A stretch of 22,263 bases of DNA from NCBI GenBank assembly GCA_045113695.1, contig JBGUJG010000062.1, forward strand, positions 1 through 22,263, written 5' to 3'. Shown here piece after piece: positions 14,433 to 20,584 of the stretch (the stretch's first letter is position 1; each line of letters opens with the position of its first letter). The notes below the pieces were generated by a model. The model saw nothing but the letters and a program-made list of their open reading frames with translations, was not told the origin of the DNA and did no database searches. The stretch comes from UBA4246 sp045113695 (GTDB lineage Bacteria; Bacillota; Clostridia; Christensenellales; Aristaeellaceae). The translations under genes and the position numbers were made by a program.

Positions 14433-14646
14433 AAAAACCGCGGAGCCTTGATCAGTGCGCCGTCAGAGAGAAAGGAAAAAGCGGAATCAACACCGTAACA
14501 GAGGTTCTCTTGTCACAGATCACGATCCTGCGCGGCCCGGCCGCGCCTGTCACAGAACGTCTGAACTGTCCGGCGCAAGAGCGGCTGAACCGCCGCCGCT
14601 GCGGACGGAAACCATTATCAGATATCAGAAAGTGAGATCATCGATT
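14433..14646 (+). other. Long spacer between ribozyme and nagB
   Basis: Around 210 bases without a credible gene. It includes a GC-rich hairpin GCGCGGC/GCCGCGC (about 14531-14547). The only ribosome binding candidate before nagB is the weak AAGTGAG, ten bases from the ATG. No second promoter is evident. Confidence 0.45.
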
Positions 14647-15450
14647 ATGCGTGTCGTCATTCAGGAAAACTATCAGAAAATGTGCAAATGGGCCGCGGAT
14701 TATATCGCGGCGAAAATCAAAGCCCACAACAACGGTCCGGAAAAAGGCCGCCCCTTCGTGCTCGGCCTGCCGACCGGCTCTTCCCCGATCGGCGTGTATC
14801 AGGAGCTTGTCCGCCAGAATCAGGCGGGCGAACTGTCTTTCGCGAACGTCGTGACCTTCAATATGGACGAATACCTGGGTCTGCCGCGTGAGCACGACCA
14901 GAGCTACTGGTATTTCATGCATGACAATTTCTTCGATCACCTGACCGATATGAAGCCGGAAAACATCAACATCCTGAACGGGATGACGGATGACCCGGAG
15001 GCCGAGTGCAGGGCCTACGAAGAAAAGATCGCTTCTTACGGCGGGATCGACCTGTTCATGGGCGGCATCGGCGTGGACGGCCACATCGCTTTCAACGAGC
15101 CGTTTACCAGCCTGTCCTCCCGGACCGGGGTCCGCACGCTGACCTCCGACACCCGGATCGTGAACAGCCGCTTCTTCGGCAATGACCCGGAGGCCGTTCC
15201 GGCCCAGGCCCTCTCCGTCGGCGTCGGCACGGTGGCCGACTCCAAAGAAGTTCTGATCCTGATCAACGGGCACAACAAGGCCAGGGCCCTGGCCGCGACC
15301 GTGGAAGGCCCGGTGAGCGGCAAGTGGACCTGCTCTGCTCTGCAGCTGCACAAGGGCGCGATCATCGCCTGCGATGAGCCCGCCTGCGATGAGCTGACCG
15401 TGGGCGCCTATAAGTATTTCCTTGATATTGAAAGAGGGGAGCGGCTCTGA
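14647..15450 (+). CDS. nagB: Glucosamine-6-phosphate deaminase/isomerase (NagB), possibly used biosynthetically
   Basis: Interconverts GlcN6P and fructose-6-phosphate plus ammonia in the cytoplasm. 267 aa, the usual length (E. coli 266). Seen: the phosphate-binding loop GLPTGSSPIGVY (about 40-51), the general-base aspartate in NMDEYLG (D74), and GIGVDGHIAFNEP (about 141-152) with D144, H146 and E151, matching catalytic residues of E. coli NagB. All key residues are intact. Its stop codon overlaps the next start (TGATG at 15448-15452). NagB is normally catabolic, but here it follows a GlcN6P-sensing ribozyme and is coupled to UDP-GlcNAc biosynthesis genes, with no nagA or GlcNAc transporter. 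This suggests it makes GlcN6P. Family certain; direction of flux inferred. Confidence 0.93.
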   Translation: MRVVIQENYQKMCKWAADYIAAKIKAHNNGPEKGRPFVLGLPTGSSPIGVYQELVRQNQAGELSFANVVTFNMDEYLGLPREHDQSYWYFMHDNFFDHLTDMKPENINILNGMTDDPEAECRAYEEKIASYGGIDLFMGGIGVDGHIAFNEPFTSLSSRTGVRTLTSDTRIVNSRFFGNDPEAVPAQALSVGVGTVADSKEVLILINGHNKARALAATVEGPVSGKWTCSALQLHKGAIIACDEPACDELTVGAYKYFLDIERGERL

Positions 15451-16115
15451 TGTATACGATCAAGGACCTGTACGATCTGGATCACACCCTGGCAGCGGAT
15501 TATCTGCGCGGCTTCACCTATCCCTGGGAAGCCCTCAAGGGCATCAAAGAGATGATCCTGGCCCTCGGCCCCACCCTGGGGGACGGATATGAGGAGCGGG
15601 AAGAGCACGTGTGGGTGCACAAAACCGCGAAGATCTTCCCGTCCGCCTATCTCGGAGCGCCCTGCATCATCGGCCCGAACACCGAGGTGCGGCACTGCGC
15701 GTTCATCCGGGGCTCAGCCCTGGTGGGCGCGGACTGCGTGGTCGGCAACTCGGTGGAACTCAAGAACGTGATCCTGTTTGACCATGTGCAGACCCCGCAT
15801 TACAACTACGTGGGCGACAGCATCCTCGGCTATTACAGCCACATGGGCGCCGGGTCGATCACGTCCAACGTCAAGAGCGACAAGAAGCTGGTGGTCGTCC
15901 ATGACGGAACGGCGAAGATGGAAACCGGCATCAAGAAATTCGGCGCGATGATCGGCGATTATGTGGAAGTGGGCTGCAACGCGGTCTGCAATCCCGGCAC
16001 GGTGATCGGCCGGCACAGCAACGTATACCCGACTTCCTGCGTCCGGGGCGTCGTGCCTGAAAACAGCATCTGGAAGAACAGCGGGGAGATCGTCAGAAAG
16101 GAGGACCGCGGCTGA
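15450..16115 (+). CDS. Stand-alone left-handed beta-helix acetyltransferase, GlmU C-domain-like (putative GlcN1P N-acetyltransferase)
   Basis: 221 aa. Residues ~52-205 are hexapeptide repeats (I/V-G-x-x-x-x type: APCIIGPNTEV, SALVGADCVVGNSV). The acetyltransferase signature of bifunctional GlmU is present: VELKN (K105), HYNYVGDS (H117-S124, the histidine matching the catalytic one of GlmU), GAGSITSN (133-140), then MIGDYVEVGCNA and NPGTVIG. The N-terminal uridylyltransferase domain of GlmU is absent; only ~50 residues precede the helix. It probably acetylates GlcN1P to GlcNAc1P. Clostridial relatives are often labelled UDP-GlcNAc pyrophosphorylase, which this protein cannot be without a nucleotidyltransferase domain. 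It overlaps nagB and glmM by one base at each end (TGATG), so the three are translationally coupled. Confidence 0.82.
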   Translation: MYTIKDLYDLDHTLAADYLRGFTYPWEALKGIKEMILALGPTLGDGYEEREEHVWVHKTAKIFPSAYLGAPCIIGPNTEVRHCAFIRGSALVGADCVVGNSVELKNVILFDHVQTPHYNYVGDSILGYYSHMGAGSITSNVKSDKKLVVVHDGTAKMETGIKKFGAMIGDYVEVGCNAVCNPGTVIGRHSNVYPTSCVRGVVPENSIWKNSGEIVRKEDRG

Positions 16116-17461
16116 TGGGCAAGTATTTCGGCACCGACGGCTTCCGCGGCGAAGCCAACAAAAACCTCACCTTTGAACACGCGATCCTGATCGGCCGGTA
16201 TCTGGGCTGGTACTATGGCGCGCGCCTCAACCGCAAGGCAAAGATCGTGATCGGCAAGGACACCAGGCGTTCTTCCTACATGTTCGAGTATGCACTGTGC
16301 ACGGGTCTGACCGCCTCCGGCGCGGACGCCTATATCATGCATGTTACGACCACCCCCTCCGTGGCCTATATCGTCCGGGTGGACGACTTTGACTGCGGCA
16401 TCATGATTTCCGCCTCCCACAACCCCTACTATGACAACGGCATCAAGCTGTTCAACGGGAACGGCGAAAAAATGGACGAGGAGCTGCTCCTCAAGATCGA
16501 GGACTATATCGACGGCATCGGCAACGTTCCCCTGGCGGAGCGGGACAAGATCGGCAAAACGGTCGACTACGTGGCCGGCCGCAACCGTTATATCGGCTTC
16601 CTGATCTCCACGTCCCGGTATTCCTTCAAGGGCGTGAAGGTGGGCCTGGACTGCGCCAACGGCGCTTCCTGGCAGATCGCCCGGTCGGTCTTTGATGCCC
16701 TGGGCGCCAAAACCTATGTGATCAATGCCGAACCGGACGGGTACAACATCAATACCGACTGCGGCTCCACCCACATCGAGTACCTTCAGAAGTTCGTGGA
16801 AGGCAACCGGCTGGACATCGGCTTTGCGTTCGACGGCGACGCGGACCGCTGCCTGTGCGTGGACGAAAAGGGCAACGTCGTGACCGGCGACCACATCCTG
16901 TACATCTACGGCCTGTACATGAAGGAGCGCGGCAAGCTGCTGAACAACAAGGTCGTCACGACCGTGATGAGCAACTTCGGCCTGTACAAGGCGCTGGACA
17001 AAGCCGGCATCGAATACGACAGGACGAAGGTCGGCGACAAGTACGTCTACGAGAACATGGTGCAGACCGGCAACCGCATCGGCGGCGAACAGTCCGGCCA
17101 TATCATCTTCTCCAAGTATGAAACCACCGGAGACGGCATCTTCACGGCCCTCAAGATGATGGAAGTCATGCTGGCCAAGGAAAAGCCGATGAGCGAACTG
17201 GCCGCGCCCGTGGTCTTCTATCCGCAGGTGCTCAAGAACATCCGCGTGACCTCCAAGCCGGACACCCTGAACGATCCGGACGTGAAGGCGGCGGTGAAAA
17301 AGGTCGAGGACGCCCTGGGCGACACCGGGCGCATCCTGGTCCGCGAGTCCGGCACCGAGCCGGTGATCCGCGTGATGGTGGAAGCCGAAAGCGACGAAAT
17401 CTGCGAAAAGTACGTCGACGGCGTGCTGGAAGTGATCCGGGCCAAGGGTTACGGCGCGTAA
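16115..17461 (+). CDS. glmM: Phosphoglucosamine mutase
   Basis: Converts GlcN6P to GlcN1P on the way to UDP-GlcNAc and peptidoglycan. 448 aa, normal length. Domains in order: N-terminal YFGTDGFRG (4-12), phosphoserine loop ISASHNPYYDNG (S101 as the phosphorylated serine), metal loop FDGDADR (238-244), the sugar-recognition loop GGEQSGH with the serine typical of GlmM, and the C-terminal phosphate-binding loop RESGTEPVIRV. It is the last gene of the operon, starts within the stop of the acetyltransferase gene (TGATG at 16113-16117), and is followed by a strong terminator. Placing glmM directly with nagB is unusual and supports a biosynthetic operon. Confidence 0.93.
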   Translation: MGKYFGTDGFRGEANKNLTFEHAILIGRYLGWYYGARLNRKAKIVIGKDTRRSSYMFEYALCTGLTASGADAYIMHVTTTPSVAYIVRVDDFDCGIMISASHNPYYDNGIKLFNGNGEKMDEELLLKIEDYIDGIGNVPLAERDKIGKTVDYVAGRNRYIGFLISTSRYSFKGVKVGLDCANGASWQIARSVFDALGAKTYVINAEPDGYNINTDCGSTHIEYLQKFVEGNRLDIGFAFDGDADRCLCVDEKGNVVTGDHILYIYGLYMKERGKLLNNKVVTTVMSNFGLYKALDKAGIEYDRTKVGDKYVYENMVQTGNRIGGEQSGHIIFSKYETTGDGIFTALKMMEVMLAKEKPMSELAAPVVFYPQVLKNIRVTSKPDTLNDPDVKAAVKKVEDALGDTGRILVRESGTEPVIRVMVEAESDEICEKYVDGVLEVIRAKGYGA

Positions 17462-17485
17462 CCTGATTCAGTCCAAAGTGAAAAA

Positions 17486-17528
17486 CATCCCCTGATTCCG
17501 CAAGACGGATTCGGGGGATGCTTTTTTT
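17486..17528. terminator. Bidirectional Rho-independent terminator
   Basis: CATCCCCTGATTCCG (17486-17500) pairs with CGGATTCGGGGGATG (17506-17520) with one mismatch and one wobble. It is followed on the plus strand by CTTTTTTT and on the minus strand by TTTTT. It ends the nagB-glmM operon and can also end the convergent DUF1294 transcript. Confidence 0.85.
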
Positions 17529-17589
17529 CTCCGGCCGGACGCATCATCATCTTCCGCGGAGCCGGGGACGATACCGGTTTTCACTGGTA

Positions 17590-17865
17590 TCACTGAATAT
17601 ACCGCCACAGCAGAATCAGCGCCACTGCCTGAACGACGAGCATCAGGGGAAAAAACACGCGGAAATACCAGTGTTTGGTTTTGTGGCGGCAGAGCGTCAT
17701 GCCAAGCACCCCGCCCAGGCCGCCGAAGCAGGCTGTGGCGAGGAAAAGGGCTTTTTCGGAAATGCGCCATCTGCCGGTTTGGGCCCGGCGTTTGTCGATG
17801 GCCATCAGGCTGAAAGAAATCAGGTTCAGGACCGCCAGCGCGGCCAGGATGATGGGAACGGTCAT
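17590..17865 (-). CDS. DUF1294-family membrane protein
   Basis: 91-aa membrane protein with hydrophobic segments near 3-22, 40-58 and 70-88. It carries the family pattern AIDKRRA...WRISEKALF, a glycine-rich GGLGGVLGM turn and CRHKTKHWYFR (FRHKT in most members). The family function is unknown. The ATG has AAGGGGGA about eight bases upstream. It lies 48 bases after the patatin-like gene on the same strand and is likely in the same transcript. Confidence 0.85.
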   Translation of the reverse strand: MTVPIILAALAVLNLISFSLMAIDKRRAQTGRWRISEKALFLATACFGGLGGVLGMTLCRHKTKHWYFRVFFPLMLVVQAVALILLWRYIQ

Positions 17866-17913
17866 CTGTTTTTCCCCCTTATGATGTGGTTTTTCCTGAC
17901 GGTGCTTTGGCTG

Positions 17914-18777
17914 TCAGGGCGCTTTGCGTGCAAGAAACGTACGGATCTGCGGGATGCGCTTCTCCGCTTCCCGGACGCCGGTCTGATAGACGCGCTCCAG
18001 CTCGGCCGGGTTTTTTTCCGTATGGCCGATGCCCAGGGCTTCCGGCGGACGGATCACCAGGGCTTCCCCGGAGGCTTCCCGCCGGTCAATTTCCTCCATC
18101 TGCCGGTTGTACATCTCGTGGCGGACGGCCATGGCGCCGGCCGTGCGGGGGTATTCCCGCAGCAGGAGACGAAGCAGCGGGCGCAGGGGAGCGGGCTTTT
18201 TCCGGTAGCCGGCCGGCTGGGTGAGCACGATCACGTTCCGCCGGTACCCGAGCCTTTCCATCCGGGCGTAGGGCACAGCGTCCGAGATGCCGCCGTCCAG
18301 AAGTTTCAGGCTCCCGATTTCTACCGGCCGGGAAACGAAGGGCATGGAAGCAGAGGCGCGCAGCCAGAGCATGTCCTCCGCCCCGCCGTCTGTGCACAGA
18401 TGATAGACGCACCGGCCGGTGTTCACATCGGTCGCTCCGACGTAAAACGGCATAGGGTTTTCCCGGAAGGCCTTCCGGTCGAAGACGTCCAGCTCGTCCG
18501 GCAGCTCCCGGTAGCAGAAGTCGGCGCCGTACAGGTCGCCGGTGCGCAGGAGGGAGCGGAGGCTGCAGTACCTGGGGTCCGCACAGTATTTTTTGTTGTA
18601 GCGGACTGCCCGGCCGATCTGGCCGGACTTGAAATTGCAGCCGAATACCGCGCCGGCGGAGATGCCCGCCGCCCCGTCAAAGACAATGCCGTAGCGCATC
18701 AGCACGTCGGTCACCCCGCAGGTGAACATGCCGCGCATGGCTCCGCCTTCCAGGATCAGCGCCGTTCTGTCTGTCAT
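17914..18777 (-). CDS. Patatin-like phospholipase family protein
   Basis: Predicted cytoplasmic lipid acyl hydrolase (287 aa). The Ser-Asp dyad is intact: the oxyanion loop EGGAMRG (10-16), the nucleophile elbow GISAG (S40) and the DGG motif (D161-G163). The C-terminal third, with YRKKPAPLRPLL and an arginine-rich helix, resembles the YjjU-like/DUF6363-type patatins. No signal peptide is seen. The ATG at 18777 follows GGAGGAAAGGA. A minus-strand -10, TATACT (18843-18838), lies in the upstream region. It is followed by the DUF1294 gene. Substrate unknown; membrane lipid turnover is the usual suggestion for this family. Confidence 0.88.
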   Translation of the reverse strand: MTDRTALILEGGAMRGMFTCGVTDVLMRYGIVFDGAAGISAGAVFGCNFKSGQIGRAVRYNKKYCADPRYCSLRSLLRTGDLYGADFCYRELPDELDVFDRKAFRENPMPFYVGATDVNTGRCVYHLCTDGGAEDMLWLRASASMPFVSRPVEIGSLKLLDGGISDAVPYARMERLGYRRNVIVLTQPAGYRKKPAPLRPLLRLLLREYPRTAGAMAVRHEMYNRQMEEIDRREASGEALVIRPPEALGIGHTEKNPAELERVYQTGVREAEKRIPQIRTFLARKAP

Positions 18778-19101
18778 GGTGTTCCTTTCCTCCGGCCCGG
18801 CGGACGCCGGAGCCCCGCCGGTCTGCCCGGCAGTCTGAGTATAGCACAGAGCGGGCGGAAAAGGAAAGGCTGTGACGATTAAAATTGCGGAATACAGACC
18901 GGTATGTACGCGTTGCTCCGCGGGAGACAGTATCAGCTGCTGCCCGGTCTCTGATCTGCTTTCAACTGACCGATGGAGACCCGGTGATCCCAGCCGTGAG
19001 AGGCCGGACCAATCATTCTCTCTGCTGCCAATTGCATCATGAGAGAAAAAATGGTATAATCAAATTTAGAGAAGACTTCAGAACAAGTGGTGGATGAATT
19101 G
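18778..19101 (+). promoter_or_regulatory. Intergenic region with promoter of the DUF4258/YgiT module
   Basis: TTGCAT (19032-19037), 17 bases and a perfect TATAAT (19055-19060) give a start near 19067. Base composition turns visibly AT-rich from about 19030. The remainder (18850-19020) shows no credible gene; an open frame at 18885-19097 lacks a ribosome binding site. Confidence 0.65.
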
Positions 19102-19410
19102 ATGGAAATGAACGAAATCAGAAGAATGGTTCAGGAGAGAAAAATCAAATGGTCTACACATTGCCTTGAACGAATGAATGAACGGGATATCAGCATTGCT
19201 GATGTCAAATCATGCATTGAAAAAGGAGAAATTATAGAAGAATATCCGGATGATTTTCCTTATCCAAGCTGTCTGATATTCGGCCCGGCTTCGGGAGGGC
19301 CAATCATTCATGTGGTCGCCGGAAGTGATAATGAGTACTTGTATATTATTACCGCTTATGTTCCGAACCTTGTTAAATTTGAACCGGACTTGAAAACCAG
19401 GAGGAAATAA
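19102..19410 (+). CDS. DUF4258 domain protein, putative toxin
   Basis: 102-aa protein of the DUF4258 type: KIKWSTHCLERMNERDIS (a helix with the family's H-x-x-x-R-M-x-x-R), a short helix DVKSCIEKGEIIEEY, then strands PSCLIFGP, IIHVVAG and LYIITAY. This small alpha/beta fold is related to RelE/BrnT-like RNases and is often paired with a zinc-finger antitoxin, as here. The ATG at 19102 is chosen for GGTGG eight bases upstream; a GTG at 19087 and an ATG at 19108 are possible. One base separates its stop codon from the next start. Its codons are AT-rich, unlike the GC-rich neighbours, suggesting acquisition by transfer. Toxicity is inferred. Confidence 0.8.
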   Translation: MEMNEIRRMVQERKIKWSTHCLERMNERDISIADVKSCIEKGEIIEEYPDDFPYPSCLIFGPASGGPIIHVVAGSDNEYLYIITAYVPNLVKFEPDLKTRRK

Positions 19411-19411
19411 C

Positions 19412-19639
19412 ATGTGTATTTACTGCAAATGTGATACAATGAACAATACTACGACTACTCATGTAGTAAACTGTAACGGCTGCGTAATCATCATTAAAAA
19501 CGTACCCTGTGAGGAATGCGTGCAGTGCAAGGAAAAGTATTACACGGATGAAGTAGCGGAAAAATTGGAGAAACTGGTTGGCCTGGCCAAAAAGATGGCG
19601 CAGGAAATCTCAGTAATGGATTATTCAAAAGCGTCTTAA
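19412..19639 (+). CDS. YgiT-type zinc-finger protein, putative antitoxin
   Basis: 75-aa protein with an MqsA/YgiT-like zinc finger. It has paired cysteines C2-x-x-C5 and C36-x-x-C39, plus C7, C21, C24 and C33, and the family segment GCVIIIKNVPCEECVQC followed by YYTDEVAEKLEKL. No HTH domain follows, so it is the short form without the DNA-binding half of MqsA. AGGAGG within the end of the DUF4258 gene lies eight bases before the ATG, showing tight coupling. It shares the AT-rich composition of its partner. It most likely neutralises the DUF4258 protein; here toxin precedes antitoxin, as in mqsRA. Confidence 0.82.
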   Translation: MCIYCKCDTMNNTTTTHVVNCNGCVIIIKNVPCEECVQCKEKYYTDEVAEKLEKLVGLAKKMAQEISVMDYSKAS

Positions 19640-19652
19640 CCTGATGCGGATG

Positions 19653-19713
19653 AACGAGAACATATAGTTTCCCGCTCGTTTTTTCCTGAAACGGAACGAG
19701 CGGGGCCTTTTTT
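19653..19713 (+). terminator. Rho-independent terminator of the DUF4258/YgiT module
   Basis: CCCGCTCGTT (19671-19680) pairs with AACGAGCGGG (19695-19704), followed by CCTTTTTT. An alternative smaller stem uses AACGAG (19653-19658) with CTCGTT (19675-19680), followed directly by TTTT. The two are mutually exclusive and both look like terminators. Confidence 0.8.
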
Positions 19714-19768
19714 ATGAAACGGGACGGAAGTTTTGACTGCCGGCTGCTTCCATGCAAAGATTTTTCCA

Positions 19769-19797
19769 TTGAAATTTATCTTCCGTTGGGCTATAAT
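19769..19797 (+). promoter_or_regulatory. Promoter of the DUF2461 / phosphohexomutase pair
   Basis: TTGAAA (19769-19774), 17 bases and a perfect TATAAT (19792-19797). Transcription should start near 19804, only ~34 bases before the TTG at 19838. This rules out the longer open frame beginning at 19733. Confidence 0.75.
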
Positions 19798-19837
19798 ATA
19801 CACAGCTGTTCGATTCTTTCAAAGGGGGAAGTTCTGC

Positions 19838-20569
19838 TTGTTTCCCGGCTTCAGCGAGGACACCGTCCGGTTTTTCCTGGACATCCGCTTTCATAACAAC
19901 AAAGCCTTTATGGAAGCTCACCGCGATGAGTACAAAAAAATCGTGCAGGAGCCTTTTTTTGCTTTGATTGACGAGCTGGGGCCGGCGATGCGGAAGATCG
20001 ACCCGGAAATGGAGATCCGCCCCGCCAAAGTCCTGTCCCGCATTTACCGGGATACCCGTTTTTCGCAGGACAAAGCGCCTTACCGGGATCATCACTGGAT
20101 CGCTTTCCGGCCCGCCGGCATGGAGCGGTACGGCCAGCCGTTTTACTGGTTTGAGTTCGGGCCGGACAGGCTGAGCTGGGGCCTGGGCGTCTGGGGGGAA
20201 AACCGGGAAGCCATGAACGCCCTCAGGGCCCGGATCCTGCGGGATCCGGAGGGGGTGAGCGGGGTCCTTGCCCGGTGTGAAAAACACCGGTTTGCCATCG
20301 GCGGGGATACGTTCCGCAGGCTCAAGATCCCGCCCCAGGTCCCGGAGCCGCTTCGGACGCTGTACGCCAGCAGAAGCCTGTATATCGAACACCCGAACCC
20401 GCGCTTTGAATGGGCCTTTTCACCCGATCTTCCGGGACGCCTGGTCAGGGATTACAGAGCGCTTGAGCCCGCCTGGCGTCTGCTCAGGGAATGCGTCGCG
20501 GAAGCCATGGCTCAGGCGCCGGCGCCGGAAGCCGGCAGACGGGTTCCGGAAGACGACTGGACGGATTGA
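19838..20569 (+). CDS. DUF2461 domain protein (TIGR02453-like)
   Basis: 243 aa, close to the usual family length. Typical features: the opening FPGFSEDTVRFFLDIRFHNNKAFMEAHR (F-x-x-L-x-x-N-N-x-x-x-W/F-x-x-x-H-R), then IRPAKVLSRIYRDTRFSQDKAPYRDHHW, the most conserved family segment. Biochemical role unknown. The start is the TTG at 19838, read as formyl-Met; GGGGGAAG lies about nine bases upstream and the promoter just before it excludes any earlier start. It lies 15 bases ahead of the phosphohexomutase gene and is probably co-transcribed with it. Confidence 0.84.
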   Translation: MFPGFSEDTVRFFLDIRFHNNKAFMEAHRDEYKKIVQEPFFALIDELGPAMRKIDPEMEIRPAKVLSRIYRDTRFSQDKAPYRDHHWIAFRPAGMERYGQPFYWFEFGPDRLSWGLGVWGENREAMNALRARILRDPEGVSGVLARCEKHRFAIGGDTFRRLKIPPQVPEPLRTLYASRSLYIEHPNPRFEWAFSPDLPGRLVRDYRALEPAWRLLRECVAEAMAQAPAPEAGRRVPEDDWTD

Positions 20570-20584
20570 TCCCAAGGAGGATGT

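Noticed and set aside
14647..15450. Plain catabolic NagB of an amino-sugar utilisation operon
   Set aside because: No nagA, no amino-sugar transporter and no GntR-type regulator are adjacent; the partners are acetyltransferase and glmM, and the leader holds a GlcN6P-sensing ribozyme. The catabolic reading is still possible but fits worse.
17518..18882. Plus-strand open frame of 454 codons
   Set aside because: Antisense to the patatin-like and DUF1294 genes, both of which show intact family motifs on the minus strand.
19733..19837. N-terminal extension of the DUF2461 protein
   Set aside because: The extension overlaps the TTGAAA/TATAAT promoter at 19769-19797 and the family begins at FPGF, right after the TTG at 19838.
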